DNA of 64,000 nucleotides from positions 62,001-126,000 of the forward strand of contig JBIQIY010000007.1 in assembly GCA_044507775.1 (NCBI GenBank). Reading direction: 5' to 3'. Within the stretch, counting starts at the first letter, position 1. Every line of letters starts with the position of its first letter. This document shows positions 8,405 to 16,378 of the stretch, piece by piece. Source of the DNA: Chryseosolibacter sp044507775 (lineage in GTDB: Bacteria; Bacteroidota; Bacteroidia; Cytophagales; Cyclobacteriaceae). The notes beneath the pieces are model-generated. The model saw only the letters and a program-made list of their open reading frames with translations, did no database searches and was not told the DNA's origin. A program made the position numbers and the translations under genes.

Positions 8405-10390
8405 TTACTCGGACCTTCTCTTGAAGACAAGGTCGCCATTCTGCACCTGCAGGATATGATTAAACAACTCCTTCAGGTAGTAATATTCCTCGGACGTGTA
8501 CACGGTCTTGCGAATAGAAAGGGAGTTGCTCATTGCAAATTTGTGGTCGAGATTGGATGCCTGAAAGAGGAAGCGGCCGCCGGAATTCGGCAGCGCGAGC
8601 CCGATGCTCTCCGGAACGTTCACAATTTCAAATTCTGCCGGGTATTGAAGATTGAAAACGGTGATCCGCTCCAGTGGCACACCGAAGTCCACCGGGTAAA
8701 GACGCTCCTGGGACCGGAATGGATTCTCAGAAAACTTATCGAGAAGAAAGGGATTAAACAGAAAGTTCGCGACACCCGGATCATCGAACACGTGTACCTC
8801 TATGTTCAGTGTGCGAGTGAGCGGCTTTTCCCAATCGTCGACGTTTCGCAACTCGTAATCTTTGATTTCGATACCGGCCAGCACGGTCTTGAGATCGCTG
8901 ATGTAGTCGTCATACGACTGAAAAGAACGGATCTCCCTGCGCTTGTTCACGGCATCGTATCCAAAAAATGTGGACGTTAGCGATCCGCGAATCACGCCGA
9001 TGCTGTCGAGAACGAGCGACAGAACGGACGTGGTCTTGCGGATTTCAGTCGGTTGAAGGTCGATCCAGTAGGACTTCCCGTCCCCCACAACACGGCCCTT
9101 ACCGTTGAGGCAGCGTTCCGGCAGCATACCAAACGGATAAGCTCTGTCCGTCGCATCTGCGAGATAAACCTTGTCGCCGATATTCACTTTACCGATGACG
9201 TAGTTGAACTCGCTGAGCACAGGATGCAACTCGACCACGGTTCCGTTCGCGCGCGTAGATAGGATCACAGGCTCGGCATCCAGGCCTGCAAAGCGCAGCG
9301 CTGCGATCAGCGACAAGTTGATGTCACCGATGTTGCCCTTGCGCTCATCAAAGGCTTTCTTGATGCCCAGCTCGCTGTATTTGCCATAAGTTTCATTCCA
9401 GACGTACCAGTCGCGAATGAAGGTGTAAACTTTCTTCGCCTTCAGTAACTCATCCGTTTCTCCCTGCACGAGCGCTTCAACCTGCGCGCCGATATCCTTT
9501 CCACGCCTCAGTTGTAAGCCAAACTTGCCGTCCTGACGAAGTTCGAGTTCGGCGTCCTTCCATTCTTTGGTCACCTTGTCGACCCGCCCGTCCGGATGCC
9601 TTACTTCTGATAGTTCAAAGTTTATGGAGGAAAGAAAATTCTTCCGTGCCGTCATATAATCCTCCTCTATGAATGCCGGAATGTCTTTCATGCCGAACTT
9701 CATCACGAGGCAATCCGCGGAAAAACCACCGGTCAGCGGGCCGCTCCCGCTACCGAGACAACCTTTGACCACCTTGCTCTCATTACGTGCAAGTTTGAGA
9801 TATCCCCTCAAAGTAATGTTGTATTGATATACGCCCGGCATGGAAGCCCAGTATTCGCTTTCCATTTTCGGAATGTCCGACTGGAATTCCCACGATCGAA
9901 AGTTGAAAATAAAGGGTGACTCCAATGTGTACGATAGCTCAATGACACTTCCAACCCTAACATTGGGAATCGCAAATTTCCGCACCTTCCAATGGTCGTT
10001 TACATCCTGCGTAAAAACATTTCGATCCTGCACAGGTTCTTCCTTTATGCGGTCATTTTCAATATTGAATGATGAAGCTTTTAATTCGAGTATTCTTTCG
10101 GCGCTCTTCGCGCCCTGGTAGAGGGGAATCTCAATGTCGGATTCACCGAGACCGTTCTTGTCCAGGATCTTGATCCGTACATGGTATTTGAATATAAGGT
10201 TGTATTCATCGCCGTTGCTGATGTGGGCTTCACCAAATTCCTTCAGCACCACCGCACCTGCACTGGTGTCCGGTTCGTAAGTCTTCATCGACAACTCCGT
10301 CATGGAGATCCGTCCGAAGTCGAAGTCCTGGGCGTCGACACTGAAGCCGGCAATGAAAAATATCACGGATGGAATGAGGCGGGTCTTCAT
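8405..10390 (-). CDS. DUF3857 and transglutaminase-like domain protein, secreted
   Basis: 661 aa with a signal peptide (MKTRLIPSVIFFIAGFSVDA). The N-terminal half fits the DUF3857 domain (HVRIKILDKNGLGESDIEIP, VRVGSVIELSYTLESPF), followed at about residues 270-400 by a transglutaminase-like core (AKKVYTFIRDWYVWNETYG, FDERKGNIGDINLSLIAALR, GLDAEPVILSTR). In the core the usual Cys is replaced by other residues in the GNIGDIN region, so a peptidase or transglutaminase activity is doubtful. The C-terminal 250 residues are beta-rich. Such proteins are common in Bacteroidota envelopes with no settled function. Monocistronic, start ATG at 10390. Confidence 0.85.
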   Translation of the reverse strand: MKTRLIPSVIFFIAGFSVDAQDFDFGRISMTELSMKTYEPDTSAGAVVLKEFGEAHISNGDEYNLIFKYHVRIKILDKNGLGESDIEIPLYQGAKSAERILELKASSFNIENDRIKEEPVQDRNVFTQDVNDHWKVRKFAIPNVRVGSVIELSYTLESPFIFNFRSWEFQSDIPKMESEYWASMPGVYQYNITLRGYLKLARNESKVVKGCLGSGSGPLTGGFSADCLVMKFGMKDIPAFIEEDYMTARKNFLSSINFELSEVRHPDGRVDKVTKEWKDAELELRQDGKFGLQLRRGKDIGAQVEALVQGETDELLKAKKVYTFIRDWYVWNETYGKYSELGIKKAFDERKGNIGDINLSLIAALRFAGLDAEPVILSTRANGTVVELHPVLSEFNYVIGKVNIGDKVYLADATDRAYPFGMLPERCLNGKGRVVGDGKSYWIDLQPTEIRKTTSVLSLVLDSIGVIRGSLTSTFFGYDAVNKRREIRSFQSYDDYISDLKTVLAGIEIKDYELRNVDDWEKPLTRTLNIEVHVFDDPGVANFLFNPFLLDKFSENPFRSQERLYPVDFGVPLERITVFNLQYPAEFEIVNVPESIGLALPNSGGRFLFQASNLDHKFAMSNSLSIRKTVYTSEEYYYLKELFNHILQVQNGDLVFKRRSE

Positions 10391-10552
10391 GAGAGGTTCG
10401 GTTCAGGAAAAACGGCGTGTTTGGGGTAACATCCCATCTCAATGTAACCACATTTGCACAAAGTGACAAGAATGGAATACAACTGTCATTCGGGAGCCAA
10501 AAAAAATCACTGGTACTTCTGAATACATGGTGGAAAATATCTAACGTGCGGC

Positions 10553-11062
10553 ATGAAAACGATTGGTATCATCTCCGATACGCACGGATTTCTGGATCGC
10601 AAGGTGTTCGAACATTTTCGCGAATGCGATGAAGTGTGGCACGCGGGCGATATCGGTACTCTGGAAGTGGCGAACGCGCTTGAAGATTTCAAACCGCTGA
10701 GAGCTGTGTATGGAAATGTCGATGACCGGGATTTGCAGAACCGGTTTCCAGAAGACCTTTTCTTTGATTGCGAAGGATTGCTGGTATGGATAACACACAT
10801 CGGCGGCACGCCTTCACGATACAATCCCCGGGTCAAGAAACTTTTGAACTCCCGAATTCCCGACATCTTTGTATGTGGTCACTCACACATTTTGCGCGTA
10901 GCAAAAGATCCCGGGCATAATGGAATGCTTTTCATCAACCCCGGCGCTGCTGGCAACCACGGATTTCATACCATCAAGACACTCATCCGACTGGAGGTAT
11001 CTGCGAAGAAAGTAACAAAAATGGAAGCCATCGAGCTTGGACGAAGAGGAATGATCGCGTGA
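10553..11062 (+). CDS. YfcE/MJ0936-type metallophosphoesterase
   Basis: 169 aa. All parts of the calcineurin-like metal site are present: GIISDTHG (Asp and His of motif I), HAGDIG (motif II), GNVD (motif III), THIGG and GHSHI (His ligands near the C-terminus). Size and motif order match the YfcE family of small cytoplasmic phosphodiesterases. The natural substrate is not known for most members. It is transcribed alone, toward dnaN; the two stops are 55 nt apart with a heptamer array between them. Confidence 0.9.
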   Translation: MKTIGIISDTHGFLDRKVFEHFRECDEVWHAGDIGTLEVANALEDFKPLRAVYGNVDDRDLQNRFPEDLFFDCEGLLVWITHIGGTPSRYNPRVKKLLNSRIPDIFVCGHSHILRVAKDPGHNGMLFINPGAAGNHGFHTIKTLIRLEVSAKKVTKMEAIELGRRGMIA

Positions 11063-11070
11063 AGAGCTAA

Positions 11071-11112
11071 CTTATAACTTATAACTTATAACTTATAACT
11101 TAAAACTTATAA
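11071..11112. repeat. Heptanucleotide tandem array (CTTATAA unit)
   Basis: Six head-to-tail 7-mers: CTTATAA four times, one CTTAAAA variant, then CTTATAA again. It fills nearly all of the 55-nt gap between the stops of the convergent YfcE-like gene and dnaN. On the opposite strand the unit reads TTATAAG/GTTATAA, one base away from the GTTGTAA unit at 7501. Confidence 0.9.
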
Positions 11113-11117
11113 CTCCC

Positions 11118-12242
11118 CTACACGTACTGATTCAGCATCACCGGCATGACCAGCATGAGAATGTCTTCAGCCTTGTCTTTTTCGGCCGGCAGGATGACTC
11201 CGGCCTTGTTCGGCGCAGACATCGTAAGGCGGATCTGTTCCGAATCCATGTTGCCCAGCATCTCGACGAGGAACTTGGCGTTGAACCCGATCTCGATATC
11301 TTCTCCATCGTGTTCGCAGCTCAACCGCTCATTCGCTTCATTCGAAAAGTCGAGGTCCTCTGCCGATATCTGTAGCTCGCTTCCCGTGATCTTCAGCCTG
11401 ACCTGGTGGGTGGTCTTGTTGGCATAGATCGAAATTCTTTTCAGGGCGCCGAGCAGGTCGTTGCGACCGATTGTCATTTTGATATTGTTGCCGGAAGGGA
11501 TGACGTTTTCATAATCCGGAAAGCGCTCGTCGATCAGGCGGCAGATCATGCGGATATTTCCAAAGCGGAAAAATGCATTAGCCATGTTAAAGTTAACAAC
11601 CACTTCCGTATTCTCTGCCGGAAGCGTTGCCTTCAACAGGTTCAGCGCCTTGCGGGGAATAATGATTGCATTGCCATTCTCGGATTTCACATCCGTTCTG
11701 CGGTAGCGAACAAGTCGGTGTCCGTCCGTGGCTACGAACATTGTATTCTTATCACCGAGGTTAACATAGACACCCGTCATCGCAGGACGCAATTCGTCGT
11801 TGCTGGTGGCAAAGATGGTGTTGTTGATGGCACGTGCCAGTACATCAGAAGATACCTCTGCAGAGAAGTCGTTCGAAACAGCGGGGACCTTTGGAAAGTC
11901 CGTGGCATTTTCACCCGACAGCTTATACCGTCCGTTGTCGGAAATAATTTCTACGCTGTAGGTGGACTCATCGATTGAGAAAGTCACGGGTTGCTCCGGG
12001 AGATTTTTCAGCGTGTCCAGCAGAATACGCGCAGGAACCGCGAGACTTCCCTTTTCCTTCGATTCGACCTGAAGTTCAGTGATCATCGAGGTCTGCAGAT
12101 CCGATGCCGTAACGGTAAGGCTCCCTTTCTCTAGTTCAAACAAAAAGTTTTCCAGGATAGGCACAACCGGATTGGTTGTTATGACGCCATTGATATTGGA
12201 AAGTTGCTTGAGCAGGTAGGCAGAGTTTACAATAAACTTCAT
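11118..12242 (-). CDS. dnaN: DNA polymerase III beta subunit (sliding clamp)
   Basis: 374 aa, full length for the family. Three repeated clamp domains can be followed: N-terminal (MKFIVNSAYLLKQLSNINGV), central (LRPAMTGVYVNLGDKNTMFVATDGHRL, the best conserved stretch) and C-terminal (ending EDILMLVMPVMLNQYV, the typical clamp terminus). It forms a ring-shaped dimer that tethers DNA polymerase III and other partners to DNA. Here it is not next to dnaA or recF, as in many Bacteroidota, but 86 nt downstream of the gldF-gldG-DUF4340 operon. Start ATG at 12242. Confidence 0.97.
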   Translation of the reverse strand: MKFIVNSAYLLKQLSNINGVITTNPVVPILENFLFELEKGSLTVTASDLQTSMITELQVESKEKGSLAVPARILLDTLKNLPEQPVTFSIDESTYSVEIISDNGRYKLSGENATDFPKVPAVSNDFSAEVSSDVLARAINNTIFATSNDELRPAMTGVYVNLGDKNTMFVATDGHRLVRYRRTDVKSENGNAIIIPRKALNLLKATLPAENTEVVVNFNMANAFFRFGNIRMICRLIDERFPDYENVIPSGNNIKMTIGRNDLLGALKRISIYANKTTHQVRLKITGSELQISAEDLDFSNEANERLSCEHDGEDIEIGFNAKFLVEMLGNMDSEQIRLTMSAPNKAGVILPAEKDKAEDILMLVMPVMLNQYV

Positions 12243-12328
12243 TGTCGAGTTAGTGGTTTGAGTTAAGCGGGGGTAAAGTTATAAAGAAAACCGAATTTAA
12301 AAACCGGCATTTCCTCCGAAAATCTAGG

Positions 12329-13258
12329 CTATTTTTTCCGGAAAAACGACTTACCCTTCAACAAAGGTTGAATTTTTCTATTCGAAAAAATGGCGGGCTC
12401 CGCATCCCGGATTAGACCCGTAACGTCGTGCGAACTCGCATTCTCAAACAGCTTAAGGGTGTAGGTGCGGTTTCCAATATCCGTTATGCGGAATTCCAGT
12501 TGCGGTGTTACCTGGCGCAGGCTATCCCTTAACCTAGGTTCAGGGACATATTCGTCCACCGTAAGCAGGGATACATTGTCCAGGAAGGTATTAAGCCGTG
12601 CGGTATCGGTAGCAATTCCGTTAACGCCAAACTGCGCCCCTTGCCGGGATACCACAAAACTTTCCGAAGGCTTTTGCGGGAATTCGGCTTCCAGGCTCTT
12701 AAAATTCCCCCAGTTGAATGCGAAAACCAGTTTGTCGCGCCACCCATTTGTTCTTAGCTCCAGGATACCTGAAACATAGACCCTGTATCCCGGGATCGCC
12801 ATCGCATACACCTCTCCTGTATCCGGGTCGGCGAACAGGGCCTGGCTTTTCGCGGCATTGCCACCTGCAAGGAACTGTTTTTTCAGCTTTTCACCTTCGA
12901 AGAGCGAAACCCTGACGGCGGATTGTTCAAGCTCCTGGTAGATCGAATCCGCGTGAAGCGCAGCCACCGCCCTTTTCGGCCGTGCCTGCTGGAGCGTCGC
13001 GAATAACACGCGGATCATTCCCGCGTCTGCATCATACTGGTCGTTGACACGCCACCGTCCCCCATCGAATTCAAGCGTAACGGTGTCCTCGCGAGAGGAT
13101 AGTTCAACGCGGCTGATGGTAGTCAGGTCGTCTACCTGAAATATATCGGCGTCGATGTCGATACGGTTTTCCGGCTGCACCCACCAGAACACAAACAGGG
13201 TGACTACTGTCAGCACAGCAAGGAAAGCAAAACGTCTTTTGTTGATCTTCTCCTGCAT
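12329..13258 (-). CDS. DUF4340 domain membrane protein of the gld operon
   Basis: 309 aa. One N-terminal transmembrane helix (FAFLAVLTVVTLFVFWWV, residues 10-27) is followed by a large extracytoplasmic part that matches DUF4340: FDGGRWRVNDQYDADAG near residue 65, then two similar beta-rich halves. DUF4340 proteins are regularly encoded after GldG-like ABC components, and here the start lies 3 nt after the gldG stop. It is probably an accessory of the same transporter. Its role in gliding has not been established in general; the association is from gene order. Confidence 0.85.
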   Translation of the reverse strand: MQEKINKRRFAFLAVLTVVTLFVFWWVQPENRIDIDADIFQVDDLTTISRVELSSREDTVTLEFDGGRWRVNDQYDADAGMIRVLFATLQQARPKRAVAALHADSIYQELEQSAVRVSLFEGEKLKKQFLAGGNAAKSQALFADPDTGEVYAMAIPGYRVYVSGILELRTNGWRDKLVFAFNWGNFKSLEAEFPQKPSESFVVSRQGAQFGVNGIATDTARLNTFLDNVSLLTVDEYVPEPRLRDSLRQVTPQLEFRITDIGNRTYTLKLFENASSHDVTGLIRDAEPAIFSNRKIQPLLKGKSFFRKK

Positions 13259-13261
13259 GGC

Positions 13262-14947
13262 CTAAAAATTTGCAAACCTCTTTTTTCGCCAGTACGCTCT
13301 CAGTACCCCGAAAGCGATTAGGAGTACCAGAGGGACGCCGAGATTAATGGCCTGCCATTGAAACTTCTCCTGCGCGATCTGTTCGCGGTTCAGAGGACGG
13401 ATGCGGATTTCTTTATTGCGTGCGCGTATCAACCCGTTCTCGTCGACAAGATATGCGATCGTATTCAGAAGAAGGTCCTGGTTCGCAAACGTGTAGTTGC
13501 TGAAAGGATCGAAACCCAGGGGTAGTGGCTGACCTGTTCTTCGGTTCAGCTCTGCGCGGGCGACATCTCCATCCGAGACTACAACGAGGCTGGTGGCAAC
13601 GCTTTCCGGGTTAAACGAACCTTCATCGGCGCCTTCCGGCAAAAAGCGGTTTTTGTAGAGCGATGTGAATTTGCCCTCGAGCAGGTACGTGACGGGCACA
13701 AAACTTTCAGTGAATTGTTCCGCTGTGAGGTTTCTGCGCAGCTCATTGATGTTTACGTCCACGGGGGCGGTTAGCTTCCGGGAATATTGAGACGTAAACA
13801 GCAGCGGCGTTTTCTTCACACCAGGCGCCTTCACCGTATCGATGCTGCTGACGAATCGCGTCCAGACGCGGTCAAGATTATGGGTGATGGGGTGTTCCGT
13901 AAAGCGGTTGATCAACGGAAAGAATGGCCATTCCATCAGGTTGATTTGTGGCGTGCCATCCTGACGTTCTCCGGTGATGACCGGATAACGGGAGGCATAC
14001 CGGTCCTGTACAAGGTCGGGATTGATCCGCACGCCGTACCGGAACAGCATGTCGTCAAGGTCGGTTTCATAGGGGAAGGCGAAGTAGTTTGCCTGCGTGG
14101 TGCTATCCATGCTCGCATCGAGGCGATCGATGAGAAATAATACCTTCCCGCCCTTCATGATATATTGATCGAGTCGATATTTGTCAAGTGGAGAAAACCG
14201 CCGGGTGGGCTTAGCAATAACAAGCACTTCGCAGGATTGCAGAGCGGCGTCCTGGAGTCCGACCTCCCTCACCACATAAAGTTCTGAGACAGCTTCGACG
14301 AATGCCGAGGCCCCGCCACCTTCCAGTTCTCCATGACCCGACAGCATGCCAACCACTTTTGGGTCTTCTTCCGTCAGCTTGTAGATGGCGTTGGCTATTT
14401 CAAATTCAATGCCTTCAATAGATTGGTTGATCTCTTCTTCCGGCGTTCGCGCCTTATTTCCTTTCAGCAGCATCACGCCGGCTTCTGCCCCGCCGTAGGA
14501 AACAACGGCGCCCGGAAAGATGATCTTTTCCACTCTCTCCCCGTTGCGTGTATCGATAACGTTGGTCGGCTGCACTCCTTTGGCGGCCAGGTCCGCCATG
14601 AATTCAGACTGCGCCTTCTTGCTCAGGGCCGTAGCAGGATCGGTAAAAGCGTACTGCACCTTGTTTCCGGAATATATGCGGAACATCTCCAACGTTTCCC
14701 GGATACTTTTCTGAAATCGCCGAAAGCCCGCATTGAGTTCTCCCTCCAGGAAGACCTCCACATACACGTCGTCTTCCAGTTTCGACAACATATCACGCGT
14801 GGACGGATGAATGGAATACCGCTTTTCATCGGTCAGATCGATCCTGAAAAAAAACTGCGAGGCCAGGAGGTTAATGAGTACGAGCACGATGATCCCGTTG
14901 GCCAGCACAAGTAAATCGCCCGTTTTCCTGCTCTTCCAGTTCACCAT
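13262..14947 (-). CDS. gldG: Gliding motility ABC transporter accessory protein GldG
   Basis: 561 aa from the ATG at 14947 (MVNWKSRKTGDLLVLANG). An open frame extends 140 codons further upstream, but that part overlaps gldF and has no protein-like character. One membrane helix lies at residues 12-35 and one at the C-terminus (AINLGVPLVLLIAFGVL). Between them is the ABC_transp_aux domain (FFRIDLTDEKRYSIHPSTRD, VVGMLSGHGELEGGGASAF, LFLIDRLDASMDS), the hallmark of GldG and of IFT52-like relatives. With GldF and GldA it makes an ABC transporter needed for gliding in Flavobacterium. The start overlaps the gldF stop by 7 nt. Confidence 0.93.
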   Translation of the reverse strand: MVNWKSRKTGDLLVLANGIIVLVLINLLASQFFFRIDLTDEKRYSIHPSTRDMLSKLEDDVYVEVFLEGELNAGFRRFQKSIRETLEMFRIYSGNKVQYAFTDPATALSKKAQSEFMADLAAKGVQPTNVIDTRNGERVEKIIFPGAVVSYGGAEAGVMLLKGNKARTPEEEINQSIEGIEFEIANAIYKLTEEDPKVVGMLSGHGELEGGGASAFVEAVSELYVVREVGLQDAALQSCEVLVIAKPTRRFSPLDKYRLDQYIMKGGKVLFLIDRLDASMDSTTQANYFAFPYETDLDDMLFRYGVRINPDLVQDRYASRYPVITGERQDGTPQINLMEWPFFPLINRFTEHPITHNLDRVWTRFVSSIDTVKAPGVKKTPLLFTSQYSRKLTAPVDVNINELRRNLTAEQFTESFVPVTYLLEGKFTSLYKNRFLPEGADEGSFNPESVATSLVVVSDGDVARAELNRRTGQPLPLGFDPFSNYTFANQDLLLNTIAYLVDENGLIRARNKEIRIRPLNREQIAQEKFQWQAINLGVPLVLLIAFGVLRAYWRKKRFANF

Positions 14948-15669
14948 GACCGCGCCCCCAGAATAAAGCGTGTGACCAATAGCATTCCCGTTATGACGCT
15001 GCCGAAATAGACAACATTCCGGCTGTCGATAAGTCCCTTGCTCAGCGCGTCGTAGTGATAAAGCAGGCCCAGTTCCCGGACAAACAAGGAGGATTCGGAC
15101 CAGACATTCAGCAATGAGATCGACTCGAAGCCGGCAAAGGAAAGGTAACAGAGGAAGGCCGCCACAATAAAAGACACGATCTGGTTCTTCGAGATAGCAG
15201 AAGAAAAAATGCCGATGGCACAGAAGACCGCGCCTAGCAGAATGAGTCCGACATAAGATCCCATCACACCGGGCGTGTCGATATTCCCAACCGGGTTGCC
15301 CAGCGTATACACAGAACCGTAGTAGATGACCGTAGGCGCCAGTGAAAGAACTACAAGAAGAAAACACGCCAGGAATTTACCCAGAATAAGATCCCAGTCC
15401 GATAGCGGTTTGGTTAACAACAACTCCAGCGTACCCGCTTTGGCTTCTTCGGCAAAGCTGCGCATCGTAATAGCGGGAATGAGAAAAATAAAAACATAGG
15501 GTCCCAATGAAAACAGCGTCTCCATGTCTGCGTACCCGTAATCCATCACCGAAGTTTCGGGAAACACCCACATGAGGAGACCCATTGCTGTGAGGAAAAC
15601 TCCGATCACCACATAGGCGATCAGCGAGTTCAGGAAGCTGTTAAATTCTTTCGAGAGAATCTGGATCAT
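14941..15669 (-). CDS. gldF: Gliding motility ABC transporter permease GldF
   Basis: 242 aa with the ATG at 15669 as start (MIQILSKEFNSFLNSLIAYV). A TTG at 15684 would add 5 residues but lies inside the TATATTTG promoter box, which settles the choice. Six membrane helices are seen, with the ABC-2 permease signature FAEEAKAGTLELLLTKPLSDW between helices 2 and 3. It is the membrane subunit of the Gld ABC transporter; gldG overlaps its end by 7 nt, and the ATPase gldA is 0.7 kb away behind a rightward CBS gene. Confidence 0.93.
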   Translation of the reverse strand: MIQILSKEFNSFLNSLIAYVVIGVFLTAMGLLMWVFPETSVMDYGYADMETLFSLGPYVFIFLIPAITMRSFAEEAKAGTLELLLTKPLSDWDLILGKFLACFLLVVLSLAPTVIYYGSVYTLGNPVGNIDTPGVMGSYVGLILLGAVFCAIGIFSSAISKNQIVSFIVAAFLCYLSFAGFESISLLNVWSESSLFVRELGLLYHYDALSKGLIDSRNVVYFGSVITGMLLVTRFILGARSW

Positions 15670-15681
15670 TTCCGAAAAACG

Positions 15682-15712
15682 CAAATATAGGTTGGAAATG
15701 GGGAAATACAGA
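15682..15712 (-). promoter_or_regulatory. gldF: Promoter of the gldF-gldG-DUF4340 operon
   Basis: On the minus strand TATATTTG (15689 to 15682) matches the TAnnTTTG -7 box exactly, and TCTG (15712 to 15709) 19 nt upstream resembles the TTTG -33 box. The -7 box ends 12 nt before the gldF ATG, so the mRNA leader would be only a few bases long. Confidence 0.6.
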
Positions 15713-15799
15713 AGTTTCCTTCACACTAGCAATTCTAAAACGAAAATGTTAACTTACTCAGCTAATAACGCTAATATTCAAACAACCAATCTGCCAATT

Positions 15800-16228
15800 A
15801 TGAAAAAAGTAGCTGATGTGTTGGCTCACAAAGGAAGAAGCATCATTTCAGTCACTCCCGAAGCAAAGGTGTTCGAGGGACTGAAGCTCATGTCTGACAG
15901 AAACATTGGGTCGGTGCTTGTGATGGAAGGTCCCGTGTATGTAGGCCTGCTGACGGAACGGGATTACGCGCGCAAAGTCATCCTGAAGGGAAAAGCATCA
16001 TCCGATGTCCGTGTAAAAGATATCATGTCGACCGGACTTCCGACCATCCAACCGGAGACTTCCATCGACATCTGCATGAAGCTGATGTCAGACAACAACC
16101 TCCGTTACCTGCCCGTTTTCGAAAATAACTTCGTGGTCGGAATTATTTCAATCAACGACGTCATCAAGGCCGTTATTGCCAATCATCAGGATACGATTCA
16201 GCAGCTGGAAAACTACATCCATTCGTGA
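15800..16228 (+). CDS. Two-CBS-domain protein
   Basis: 142 aa from the ATG at 15800 (MKKVADVLAHKGRSIISVTP); starts at 15746 or 15692 are possible but add residues without CBS character. It is a tandem CBS pair and nothing more: first CBS about residues 8-65 (VFEGLKLMSDRNIGSVLVM, GLLTERDYARKV), second about 72-130 (TSIDICMKLMSDNNLRYLPV, GIISINDVIKAV). Such stand-alone pairs bind adenine nucleotides such as AMP or ATP and act as energy sensors for partner proteins. It is placed between gldA and gldF but reads the other way. The stop codon lies inside a heptamer repeat. Confidence 0.88.
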   Translation: MKKVADVLAHKGRSIISVTPEAKVFEGLKLMSDRNIGSVLVMEGPVYVGLLTERDYARKVILKGKASSDVRVKDIMSTGLPTIQPETSIDICMKLMSDNNLRYLPVFENNFVVGIISINDVIKAVIANHQDTIQQLENYIHS

Positions 16229-16265
16229 GACGTGAGACGACAGACGTGAGACGTGAGACGACAGT
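16224..16265. repeat. Heptanucleotide tandem array (GTGAGAC unit)
   Basis: Six 7-mers: GTGAGAC, GTGAGAC, GACAGAC, GTGAGAC, GTGAGAC, GACAGTC. The TGA stop of the CBS gene (16226-16228) lies within the first unit. A second array 79 nt further on is its inverted copy (GTCTCAC). Confidence 0.9.
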
Positions 16266-16343
16266 CAATGTCGTTTACCTAGGCTCTGCCTGGCGAGGTC
16301 AAGTAAGCGCGCCTTGACCCCTACTCAACTTCATCCCGTTTAC

Positions 16344-16378
16344 GACTCGCGACTCACGTCTCACGTCTCACGTCTCAC
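16344..16378. repeat. Heptanucleotide tandem array (GTCTCAC unit), inverted copy
   Basis: Five 7-mers: GACTCGC, GACTCAC, then GTCTCAC three times. It is the reverse complement of the GTGAGAC array at 16224-16265, and the gldA stop codon (16368-16370) lies inside it, so that the last gldA codons (Arg-Glu-Thr-stop) are spelled by the repeat. The two arrays together could fold into a long stem. Confidence 0.9.

Noticed and set aside
14948..15367. 140-codon N-terminal extension of gldG
   Set aside because: It overlaps gldF in another frame, is Cys/His/Arg-rich without protein character and ends at a normal GldG start (ATG 14947) that overlaps the gldF stop by 7 nt.
7501..16378. Heptamer arrays as CRISPR-like repeats
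   Set aside because: Units are 7 bp, head to tail, with no spacers and no cas genes nearby.
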